DNA of 15,334 bases, taken from NCBI GenBank assembly GCA_964550025.1, contig CAZJYI010000219.1, forward strand, positions 1-15,334, in the 5' to 3' direction. This stretch comes from CAZJYI01 sp964550025. GTDB lineage: Bacteria > Verrucomicrobiota > Kiritimatiellia > UBA8416 > CAYOBW01. The notes below the pieces were generated by a model that saw only the letters and a program-made list of their open reading frames with translations, was not told the origin of the DNA and did no database searches. Every line of letters begins with the position of its first letter. Position 1 is the first letter of the stretch. Shown here one piece after another: positions 7,697-14,619 of the stretch. The position numbers and the translations under genes are program-made.

Positions 7697-9019
7697 TCAG
7701 GAGACCGGGACGTATCGTGTCCTGGGGCCCGCTCCAGTCTTCTGAATGCGCCCGTCCCTGATCAGCTCCTTGAGCATCCCCACGGCGGTTGCCTTGCTGA
7801 CACCCAGTTCCCGGCAGACATCCGAACTGGCCACTTCCGGCAGCGTCTCGAAGAGTTCCATGACGGCTCGGGCGGGGTCCGGCTTTGCGACCGCGGAGGC
7901 GAAACGTTTGAGCGGTAACGTGACCTTGAACCACTGCGCTCCCTCCTCGAAAACCGCCGGCTCCAACCCGGAATCGCGCATGGCGTCGAGGATGAGCCTT
8001 ACTCCCGTGCCGCGCTTCTCCATCAACGCCATCCTTCGCGCAATCGCGCACATGACCCGGTTCCGAATGTAGCTTGTTCCGTCGCCAAGGCTCTCGGGCA
8101 CGAACGGCCCCGCGAAGTGCCCCGGGCTGAACACTTCCAGCCGCGTGGCATACAGGGCAATCTTGACCGGCCCGGGAATGCTGTATTGCCGGTGAAAAAC
8201 GGCATTGACCACTGCTTCTCTGACCGCGTCCATCGGAAGCGCCCATCGCTGGTTCGCGTACCGCGCCCCTCGGCGGCCAGGTTCGCGGCCAAGCCACTGT
8301 TCAAGCAGTGCCACCGCGGCCTCCGCCTGCCGAGGAACGCTCCCGGTGAGATCATGCGACTCCACCGTGCTTCGCCCGCTGTCGCCGCGCATCCGGCTCA
8401 CAACGACGTATGCCTCGGGAACATACCGCTCAGGCTCAGGATGGAGCATCAAGACACTACCGCGAAGGGGCACCTTGTTTCCAGTCACGGTGTCGAACCG
8501 AAAGACACCGAGCGAGTGCATGGCCTTGTCGGTTCGGAGACCGGCGGGCAAGACGTTTCGTTCGAGCGCCTTCAACGGGCACTCCGGCATCGGCGCCTCA
8601 TCATAGCCGATGCGTGACCGCAACAGTCGCAGCTCTTCCAGCACTTCCCCCTGCGCACGCCTGGTGTGAGCCCCGACCCGAATGTAGACGCCCTTCCCAA
8701 TCCCTTCGGACGCAATGAAACAGGGCTTCAGATTTGCAGGAAAGACCTGTATCACCAACATCTCACGCCCATCCACGGTCTTTTCGAATAGCTGCGGAAA
8801 CACCGGCGGTTCGATCTGGTCCGCCAAGGAAGCGGGGATCTTCTCAAGCAACTCGTCGATCGCCTCGGGAGATAAGCCGACGACCGCCCTGGTCTTGTCA
8901 TCAACACCAACGACGATCCGCCCCCCATCTCCATTCGCAAAGGCCACAACGGTCTTGGCGAGGTTTCGAAAACTCGTCACCGTGCGCTTGTACTCAAGCG
9001 CCCTGGACTCACGCTTCAT
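7697..9019 (-). CDS. AlbA/Schlafen-domain regulator with GHKL-like and winged-helix domains
   Basis: This 440-residue cytoplasmic protein shows the three-part layout of COG2865-type predicted transcriptional regulators. Residues 1-130 are an AlbA_2/Schlafen nucleic-acid-binding domain (ESRALEYK at 4-11, FANGDGGRIVVGVDD at 27-41, GVYIRVGAHTRRA at 110-122). Residues about 262-368 resemble HATPase_c_4, with an N-box-like REAVVNAVFHRQY, LEVFSPG, SYIRN and MEKRGTGVRLI. Residues about 382-437 form a winged helix (SSDVCRELGVSKATAVGMLKELI). ATG 9019 gives the N-terminus expected for the family. Physiological targets of these proteins are mostly unknown. The inverted repeats bracketing its promoter suggest autoregulation. 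Such genes often sit in accessory or defence-rich regions; here the neighbours on one side are kinase paralogues and REP-like palindromes. Confidence 0.85.
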   Translation of the reverse strand: MKRESRALEYKRTVTSFRNLAKTVVAFANGDGGRIVVGVDDKTRAVVGLSPEAIDELLEKIPASLADQIEPPVFPQLFEKTVDGREMLVIQVFPANLKPCFIASEGIGKGVYIRVGAHTRRAQGEVLEELRLLRSRIGYDEAPMPECPLKALERNVLPAGLRTDKAMHSLGVFRFDTVTGNKVPLRGSVLMLHPEPERYVPEAYVVVSRMRGDSGRSTVESHDLTGSVPRQAEAAVALLEQWLGREPGRRGARYANQRWALPMDAVREAVVNAVFHRQYSIPGPVKIALYATRLEVFSPGHFAGPFVPESLGDGTSYIRNRVMCAIARRMALMEKRGTGVRLILDAMRDSGLEPAVFEEGAQWFKVTLPLKRFASAVAKPDPARAVMELFETLPEVASSDVCRELGVSKATAVGMLKELIRDGRIQKTGAGPRTRYVPVS

Positions 9020-9038
9020 CGTCGTGCTCTTTCGCTTG

Positions 9039-9052
9039 CATCGTTTAATCGT
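9039..9052. promoter_or_regulatory. Putative operator, promoter-proximal arm
   Basis: CATCGTTTAATCGT lies just downstream of the -10 of the regulator gene, in its leader. It is a perfect inverted copy of 9101-9114. Next to it is a second half-unit: TCGTTTAA occurs twice in tandem at 9041-9056. Confidence 0.55.
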
Positions 9053-9067
9053 TTAACTCGTATCGGC

Positions 9068-9096
9068 ATAATGCAGGCCTTTACTCGGCATGTCAA
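9068..9096 (-). promoter_or_regulatory. Sigma70-type promoter of the AlbA-domain regulator
   Basis: The minus strand has a perfect TTGACA (9096-9091), exactly 17 nt, then CATTAT (9073-9068, 4/6 match). Transcription should begin near 9061, giving a leader of about 40 nt before ATG 9019. The promoter is bracketed by the 14-nt inverted repeats. Confidence 0.6.
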
Positions 9097-9100
9097 CCAT

Positions 9101-9114
9101 ACGATTAAACGATG
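9101..9114. promoter_or_regulatory. Putative operator, upstream arm
   Basis: ACGATTAAACGATG is the exact reverse complement of 9039-9052 and lies 5 bp upstream of the -35. The centres of the two arms are 62 bp apart, close to six helical turns, so a protein bound at both would sit on the same face of the DNA. Confidence 0.55.
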
Positions 9115-9139
9115 TCGTTCGGTCCGCCACTCTCCCATG

Positions 9140-9153
9140 GCGCGGAAGTCCGC
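9140..9153 (+). repeat. Truncated REP-like half palindrome
   Basis: GCGCGGAAGTCCG reproduces the left arm and loop of the palindromes at 9168-9188 and 9270-9290, but the right arm is missing. It looks like a decayed third copy. Confidence 0.45.
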
Positions 9154-9167
9154 CTTGTCAAGCCGCA

Positions 9168-9188
9168 GCGCGGAAATCCGTTCCGCGC
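9168..9188 (+). repeat. REP-like palindrome, copy 1
   Basis: Stem GCGCGGAA, loop ATCCG, stem TTCCGCGC: a perfect 8-bp hairpin. It is the inverted counterpart of 9270-9290, identical in 20 of 21 positions after reverse complementing, and the pair brackets 81 bp. The 9020-9316 stretch contains no gene I can support. Confidence 0.6.
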
Positions 9189-9269
9189 ACGAGCATGACG
9201 AACGAACGTGCAGCGAGAGTCGTGATCTTCGGGCCGGTGTCTCTCAATTCGTTCTCTACACATGCACCT

Positions 9270-9293
9270 GCGCGGAACGGACTTCCGCGCTAC
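9270..9293 (-). repeat. REP-like palindrome, copy 2, with 5' GTAG
   Basis: On the minus strand GTAG is followed by the hairpin with arms GCGCGGAA and TTCCGCGC around loop GTCCG. A GTAG tetranucleotide before a GC-rich hairpin is the hallmark of bacterial REP elements mobilised by RAYT transposases. It begins 24 nt past the stop codon of the giant kinase, so it may also end or protect that transcript. Confidence 0.6.
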
Positions 9294-9316
9294 TGTCACC
9301 CCGCGGGAGCAGGACG

Positions 9317-12300
9317 CTACAACCCCCGCGGCACATACGCCCGCCCATCCAGCATCTCCAACTCCAGTTTGTGGAAGGTGACGGAGACTTGGCCTACACG
9401 GATGCCGAAGGTGTCGGGGATGGGGAGTACGCAGTCTGATCCAAGGCTGCACGACGACATAGGTCCCATCCACGATAGGTACGGATCACCATCCAGTTGG
9501 ACGCGAACTGTCGCGCTGTTACCGCATGCACGTACAGACGCTTCCACACAATACCGCCGGCCATCTTCCAGCTCCCCGGGGATCACGTCCGTGGGATTCA
9601 GTTTGTGCCCCGTTGTACCGACGGGGATGCCACCCATCCTGTCTAAGCCCGAGACGTCTCGACCCCAGTGTTGGAATGACAACGAGACCTGACGGTGACC
9701 GAGAGGAAGAATGAACCCGATGGTCTTGTCCCCCACGGATGCAGAACGAGTAAACTCAGCACGCAGCACATAGCTCCCGCGAGGGACTACGGGGATGAAA
9801 AGACGATCCGCGGGTTTCGCCGACTCGGCGACCAACTCGCCGTCTTGCACCTGCCACTCTCCCTTTACCGTGTGTCGTTGAGGAACAACGTGCCTAAGCA
9901 AGTCGACGCGCTCACCCGGTGCGAAAGAGGGAATGTCCGCTCTCGGCCGAACGCGTGTCAGCCATGCCTCACCCTTCAGCATCTCCAGTTCGATGTTGCT
10001 GAAGACAATGCTGTTCTCATGGTTGCCGATGGCAATTTCGTCAACGCGCCCCATGACGGAACCGCCCAGTACCCCCAACCTGTCCGCTTTGCCATGCCAC
10101 TTCAGATGCGGCTTCCCGTCGACCTCGACACATATACCAGCATCGTTGTCATCGGTCCGTACCTCAACCTGGATCGTGTGTTCGCTTTCTATGCCGAGGC
10201 GGAATCCGCGGACTGTCGTGTCGTTATCGTTCCCGCGCCGGCCATCCACGAGGTCCAGGCCTGAGCAGAAGCCGAGGTTGGGCCATCCTCCCAGTATGAG
10301 TCTCACGACGTGGTTGTTTACCGGAAGGTGCATGACGAAGCTGTCGTTGCCCGAGAGCTGCTTCAAACGCAAACGTACGCGGTAATCTCCGTGGATCACG
10401 GCCGGCAGAACCAAATGCGGACGCCCGCCAATGTCGGGACTGACGATTGTCTCCCCCTCTCGCCTCCATTCGCCCACGCGTGCATCCTCACGTATACTCA
10501 CCAGCGGGATAAGGTCAACGGACTCCCTTGGCGTGATCTTGTTCGCGGCCCCGTCGCGCAAAAAGGCGATTTGACTGCAGGGATGACCATCTACTGAGCT
10601 CACAACGACAGAACCGTTGTCAGAGCTTGCCGAGAGTTGATAGTCCTGCGTGTCTCCCGTCCAGTCGCACCGCATCAGCTCCGTCCATGTGCCCGCATCC
10701 CAGACTGCCATGCGGTTCTGACGACCCACGGCGAAAAGACGCTTCCCGTCAGAACTGAACTTCAGGGTCCTGAACAACACGCCATCACGCTTCAACGATG
10801 CCACCAACTCTCCCCCTGTCCCCGTATAGACGTCTATGCCGAACCAATGCAGGATGGCGACATACGAGTTCCCCGCACTCCACGCTATGGCTGGACTCCT
10901 GCCTCCACTCGGATGATTAACCTTCGCCTGCCAAAGCACGTCTCCAGTTGTGCCGTCACAGACCGACACGACATTGGGACTCTCGAGGCCGGCGAAGTAC
11001 ATGCCGCAAGGGCTGAACTCCAGGTTGTAGGGCAGAGCCTTCGGGCCCCGTTGCTCCCACCGCAATCGCTGCTCCGGCAGTTCCCACGCGGCGACGCGGA
11101 GGTCTTCCCCCGCGGTGAGCAAAGAGGCTCCGTCGGCCGAGAACTGAACCCTGCGAACCATCCCGGAGCAGACAGCAAACGATGACTCCTCGCCGGTCTT
11201 CAGATCGCGTAAGCAAACGACACCGTCATCGTAGCCGACGGCCAGGGTGTCGCCTGATGAGCTGAAGTCGGCCCACGTTGCCGCAGCATCCCGTCGATGG
11301 AGCCGGTCGATAGGGATACGCGCCAGGAGATCGGACACGAGAACACTCCCGTCCCACTGCAGAACCGCGCTGTCTCTGCCCGAAGGGCTGAGCCAAGCCT
11401 TCACCCCTTGATGTATCGTTTGCTCGACGATCTCAAGTGGCTGAATCTCGAGTACCCCGGATCGTGTTCTCACGCACTCCGAGCAGTCGGCGTTCAAGGA
11501 GAGTCCGAACAGAGGCCCCTGCAGCCGCAGCTCCTCCTGTTTCGTCTCCAAGTTGAACCGGCTGAGACAGCCTAGCCAACCGATTCCCATCCCAACTAGT
11601 AGATGATCCCCATCGGGGTGCAACACTGTCGTCCACAGGTTCCCGAATTCAATGAAGCGTGCGAATACCTTCTCTCCGGTCCGGTAGTTCCGGATCTCGA
11701 ATCGGACGGGACGTCCGCATGCGACCAATTCCCCATCCTGACTGAAACCCACACAGTGGTTGTACGGGTTCCTTTCATTCCCTTGGCAAATCGTGCGAAT
11801 TGGTTTGCCGGACGATGCGTCCCAAGCGCAGACGAGTCCTTCCTCAAGTGCTTCCGGATCAGTGAATCCCGCGGTAACGAGCTCGGATCCGTCGGGGGTG
11901 AACGCCAAGTCCTGGGTGTGGGCGCTGATGCAAACCATCTGTTTGCCGTTCGTCGAATCCCAGAGCACGACGCGCTCATCTTCGCCTGCCGACGCCAGGC
12001 GCGAGCCGTCAGGTGAGAACTCGAGTGCTGTCACAGGCTTTCCATGGGAGGACGCCATGTCCGCCGCCGTGTGGCAATCAATACCCCAGATCTTGACGTT
12101 GCCTCCATCGTCGCCGGATGCCAAACGTTTGCTCTGTGGATCGAAGATCACTCTCGCCACTGATTCCTGGTGCCCGCGTAGCCTATGCAGGGCCGCAAGA
12201 GCAGACCGGCGCAGGAGCATCACATCAGTCGACTTGTCATCAGGGAATGCTATCCATTGCCCGTCCGGACTCATAGCCGCAGGACGTCCGGCTTGGTGCT

Positions 12301-13702
12301 TCCGGAACCAGATCTTCCGTGGTTTCATCCGCGTCGTCAGACCCTTCAAATAGCGCCACTCCCAGTGTCGTAGGTCGACGGGGCACTTGTTGAGTTCTTC
12401 GTCGGCGCGCTGGGGGTCGCCATCTTTCCAGGCGTTGTGCGCGAGACCGATGTGTGCAAAGTAGAGGTTGCGGCGGGCTTCTTCGGCACGGGCGTTGGCT
12501 CGCTTCTCGTTCTCTCGGGCCGTTTGCGCGTTCTCGTCGGCACGGTCGCGTTGGGCGGCCGTCTTGACCTGCTCCGCTGCCGTTCTGGCCTGTTCGGCCT
12601 TGATGGAGTGGATGTAGAAGACAACGCCTCCGATCGCCAGCAGGAGCAGGGCGGCGACGCCGGCTACGATGGCGCGGTGTTTTCTGAGGCGTTTTGCGAG
12701 GAAGTAGCGCAGGGTCGGGGGTTGTGCGCTGACGGGGTCACCGTTGAGGTGGGCGCGGATGTCGTCGGCCAGGTTGCCGGCGGTGGCGTAGCGGCGGTTG
12801 GGTTCGCGGGAGAGGGCTTTCAGCAAAATGGCCTCAACGTCGGCATCGATCGTGGGTAGGAACTCACGCGGACGGCGGGGTTCTTCGTGCGCCACGCGGT
12901 TGACGATATCCAGCGCGCCGCCGCTCGTGTCGTGCGGGAATTCGTTCGTGAGCAGGTTGAAGAGGATCACACCGAGGCTGTAGGCGTCGGTGCGGGTGTC
13001 GGTCTGCTCGGCGTGGCCCTGCGCCTGCTCGGGCGCCATGAAGGCCGGCGTGCCGAGGAGGTCGCCTTCCATCGACAGCATCAAGGTCTGCCGCTGCTCG
13101 TCCATGACCTTGGCCAGGCCGAAGTCGAGCACGTGGGGATTGCCTTCGTCGTCGACGAGGATATTGTCGGGTTTCAGGTCGCGGTGGATGACCCCGTTCT
13201 GGTGGGCGTACTGCACGGCCGCGCAGACTTTCTCCATCAGGGCGAGGACGTCGTCGGGCGCGAGTTCGCGTTCGCGCACGTATCTGTCCAGCGGCACACC
13301 GTCGACGAACTCCATGGCGTAATAGCAGCCGCCCGTGTGCAGGCCGCTGTCGTAGACGCGGGTGATGTGCGGGTGTTCGAGGCGGGCGGCCAGCTCGACT
13401 TCCCGTTCGAAGCGGCCGAGCATCTCCTCGGAGTCCGCGCCCCTTGCGTCCAGCAGCTTGAGCGCGACTTCGCGGCGGGTCGACTCCTGTTCCGCCTTCC
13501 AAACCACCCCCATCCCGCCGACACCGATGCGCGCGGTGATGCGATAGCCGGGGATGGACGGGAACCCGCCGTCGCCGTTCGCCACGCCCTCTCCCGCGCC
13601 GTCACCCACGACGGTCGCGTCCGGATCGGACACCTCCGGCGTCGCCCGCACCGTGCGATCAGGATCCTGGTCGTCTCCTTCTGCCATGGATTCCCCTGCC
13701 AT
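9317..13702 (-). CDS. Giant transmembrane Ser/Thr kinase with 14 WD40-like blades and two lectin-like domains
   Basis: A complete Hanks-type kinase (about 53-322) shows IGVGGMGVVWKAE, the ATP lysine K82 (VALKLL), HRDLKPDN (catalytic D175), DFG (193-195) and GTPAFMAPEQ. One membrane helix (about 343-365) puts the rest outside the cytoplasm. A charged coiled coil (366-412) and the linker DLRHWEWRYLKGL, typical of PVC WD40 kinases, follow. About 14 WD40-like blades span 470-1060, enough for two seven-bladed propellers. Two related beta-sandwich modules (about 1070-1245 and 1270-1461) end in the matching motifs FSNIELEMLKGEAW and FHKLELEMLDGRAY. They may bind carbohydrate or protein, by resemblance to LamG/DUF1080-type folds. 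Residues 1-50 are acidic and disordered. ATG 13687 has a better Shine-Dalgarno (AGGGG) than ATG 13702. It follows the nucleotidyltransferase gene by 56 nt. Confidence 0.92.
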   Translation of the reverse strand: MAGESMAEGDDQDPDRTVRATPEVSDPDATVVGDGAGEGVANGDGGFPSIPGYRITARIGVGGMGVVWKAEQESTRREVALKLLDARGADSEEMLGRFEREVELAARLEHPHITRVYDSGLHTGGCYYAMEFVDGVPLDRYVRERELAPDDVLALMEKVCAAVQYAHQNGVIHRDLKPDNILVDDEGNPHVLDFGLAKVMDEQRQTLMLSMEGDLLGTPAFMAPEQAQGHAEQTDTRTDAYSLGVILFNLLTNEFPHDTSGGALDIVNRVAHEEPRRPREFLPTIDADVEAILLKALSREPNRRYATAGNLADDIRAHLNGDPVSAQPPTLRYFLAKRLRKHRAIVAGVAALLLLAIGGVVFYIHSIKAEQARTAAEQVKTAAQRDRADENAQTARENEKRANARAEEARRNLYFAHIGLAHNAWKDGDPQRADEELNKCPVDLRHWEWRYLKGLTTRMKPRKIWFRKHQAGRPAAMSPDGQWIAFPDDKSTDVMLLRRSALAALHRLRGHQESVARVIFDPQSKRLASGDDGGNVKIWGIDCHTAADMASSHGKPVTALEFSPDGSRLASAGEDERVVLWDSTNGKQMVCISAHTQDLAFTPDGSELVTAGFTDPEALEEGLVCAWDASSGKPIRTICQGNERNPYNHCVGFSQDGELVACGRPVRFEIRNYRTGEKVFARFIEFGNLWTTVLHPDGDHLLVGMGIGWLGCLSRFNLETKQEELRLQGPLFGLSLNADCSECVRTRSGVLEIQPLEIVEQTIHQGVKAWLSPSGRDSAVLQWDGSVLVSDLLARIPIDRLHRRDAAATWADFSSSGDTLAVGYDDGVVCLRDLKTGEESSFAVCSGMVRRVQFSADGASLLTAGEDLRVAAWELPEQRLRWEQRGPKALPYNLEFSPCGMYFAGLESPNVVSVCDGTTGDVLWQAKVNHPSGGRSPAIAWSAGNSYVAILHWFGIDVYTGTGGELVASLKRDGVLFRTLKFSSDGKRLFAVGRQNRMAVWDAGTWTELMRCDWTGDTQDYQLSASSDNGSVVVSSVDGHPCSQIAFLRDGAANKITPRESVDLIPLVSIREDARVGEWRREGETIVSPDIGGRPHLVLPAVIHGDYRVRLRLKQLSGNDSFVMHLPVNNHVVRLILGGWPNLGFCSGLDLVDGRRGNDNDTTVRGFRLGIESEHTIQVEVRTDDNDAGICVEVDGKPHLKWHGKADRLGVLGGSVMGRVDEIAIGNHENSIVFSNIELEMLKGEAWLTRVRPRADIPSFAPGERVDLLRHVVPQRHTVKGEWQVQDGELVAESAKPADRLFIPVVPRGSYVLRAEFTRSASVGDKTIGFILPLGHRQVSLSFQHWGRDVSGLDRMGGIPVGTTGHKLNPTDVIPGELEDGRRYCVEASVRACGNSATVRVQLDGDPYLSWMGPMSSCSLGSDCVLPIPDTFGIRVGQVSVTFHKLELEMLDGRAYVPRGL

Positions 13703-13758
13703 GCCTTTCGCTAGACCTGCATGATGCTGCGGGTACGAAGGCTCCCGGATGCAGCGAG

Positions 13759-14202
13759 CTACGCAAGTTGCTCCAAATCGTTGAGATCCTTATGCCTGCC
13801 GCTTGCCTTCTTGTTGGTTTTCAGGTCTTCAAGGCCAATGATGTTGACCGGAACACCATCAATCCGATCGACGGTCCGGCGGCCGTAGCACGCCTCGAAT
13901 TCCACCCCTGAAATGGTGGTGATGATTTCCAGGCGCATAGGGGGGACTCCCATGCGGACAACCTTGCCGGCTTCCGCGAAAAGCGAGGGGGGTACGTCTT
14001 CAGGGGAAAACCCGAACGCCACCAGCGCGTCGCTGACTTGCGCGGCATTGCCTGGACCGATAGCGACCCACACGTCCATGTCGCCCGTGGGGCGAGGGTA
14101 CCCATGATAGCCCACGGCATAGCCACCGATGAGGAGATACTCAACGGAGTGGGAATTCAGAAGTCTCAAGAACTCTTTGAAGTCGGGCGGTAGACGGATC
14201 AT
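13759..14202 (-). CDS. Minimal nucleotidyltransferase, toxin-like
   Basis: This 147-residue protein is a compact Pol-beta-type nucleotidyltransferase. It shows LIGGYAVGYHGYPRPTGDMDVWV, that is, the GG at 26-27 and catalytic aspartates D41 and D43, with the likely third carboxylate in RLEIITT (E92). The C-terminal KKASGRHKDLNDLEQL is characteristic of the small AbiEii/DUF6036-like group. ATG 14202 is chosen because the family begins near PPDFKEFLRLLNSHSVEYLLIGG; a longer in-frame start at 14382 would add a non-conserved Arg-rich tail and overlap the preceding gene heavily. It overlaps that gene by 62 nt. Some nucleotidyltransferases of this type act as toxins that modify tRNA or proteins, but the target here is unknown. 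Confidence 0.82.
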   Translation of the reverse strand: MIRLPPDFKEFLRLLNSHSVEYLLIGGYAVGYHGYPRPTGDMDVWVAIGPGNAAQVSDALVAFGFSPEDVPPSLFAEAGKVVRMGVPPMRLEIITTISGVEFEACYGRRTVDRIDGVPVNIIGLEDLKTNKKASGRHKDLNDLEQLA

Positions 14203-14392
14203 AACCAAACGTGATGACGCGATACATCTCGAGAGCTTCCAGCCGTTCGGAGGGCGTTCGCGCCAGCCAATACGCCTTATCATCCGAGTCCGCGAACGCA
14301 TCCCCAACCGAAACGGCAGAGCGGTCAACTCTCGGAAAGCGTACGACTCCCGGATCTGCCGGAGACCTGGCCCTATGTGCAACTCGTTCCAT
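14141..14392 (-). CDS. Small YWL-motif protein paired with nucleotidyltransferase
   Basis: This 83-residue protein has the core FADSDDKAYWLARTPSER followed by LEALEMYRVITFGYDPSTARLQRVLE. I recognise this pattern (DDxAYWLxxTPxERLxALE, then YGYDPxTxRLQRV) from many unnamed small proteins encoded directly before minimal nucleotidyltransferases, so the pairing is probably real. It overlaps the next gene by 62 nt in another frame, implying translational coupling. The start is uncertain: ATG 14392 is preferred, while 14401 and 14440 are in frame. No Shine-Dalgarno is visible, and the candidate promoter would put the transcript start almost at ATG 14392, so it may be leaderless. An antitoxin or cofactor role is inferred from the arrangement only. 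Confidence 0.7.
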   Translation of the reverse strand: MERVAHRARSPADPGVVRFPRVDRSAVSVGDAFADSDDKAYWLARTPSERLEALEMYRVITFGYDPSTARLQRVLETSEFPLR

Positions 14393-14399
14393 TGAGAAC

Positions 14400-14428
14400 A
14401 TTATGGCGCATGTCGATACCGGGTGCAA
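14400..14428 (-). promoter_or_regulatory. Weak candidate promoter of the nucleotidyltransferase pair
   Basis: TTGCAC (14428-14423), 17 nt, then CATAAT (14405-14400) on the minus strand. The -10 is good (5/6) and the -35 poor (3/6). Initiation about 7 nt downstream would coincide with ATG 14392. Confidence 0.3.
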
Positions 14429-14516
14429 CCGCCGAATCACGTTGATGGTGCAGAAGCATCGGAATGCTCTGGTAAGGTTTCACTATGGGGCAACGCGCAG
14501 AGATCGTTTCGCAGTC

Positions 14517-14539
14517 GTAGCGCCGGGAAGAAGATCCCG
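14517..14539 (+). repeat. Possible second REP-like hairpin with 5' GTAG
   Basis: GTAG is followed by a 5-bp stem CGGGA, loop AGAAGA, and TCCCG. The GTAGCGC opening matches the element at 9270-9293, but the stem differs, so it may be a different subfamily. It abuts the heptad array. Confidence 0.35.
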
Positions 14540-14606
14540 ATTCATGATTAGCGATTCTCGATTTCTGAATCGAAAATCACAAATCATCAATCGCTATTCA
14601 TCAATC
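14539..14606. repeat. Dyad array of 7-nt-spaced GATT / AATC tetramers
   Basis: GATT begins at 14539, 14546, 14553 and 14560, exactly 7 nt apart. After an 8-nt step its complement AATC begins at 14568, 14575, 14582, 14589, (ATTC at 14596) and 14603, again exactly 7 nt apart. The three bases between tetramers vary. The centre folds as TCGATT-TCTG-AATCGA. The array is AT-rich in a GC-rich background and lies between the end of the right-hand kinase paralogue and the nucleotidyltransferase pair. The 14393-14619 stretch holds no gene I can support. Confidence 0.7.
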
Positions 14607-14619
14607 AGAAACACCGGCA

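Noticed and set aside
9039..9114. Inverted repeats at 9039-9052 and 9101-9114 as transposon ends
   Set aside because: They enclose only a promoter-sized 48 bp, with no transposase or target duplication, and bracket the -35/-10 precisely, which fits operators better.
12887..13714. A 275-codon plus-strand frame opposite the kinase domain
   Set aside because: The minus strand encodes an intact Hanks kinase here; the plus frame is a GC-driven shadow rich in repeats of Val, Gly and Asp.
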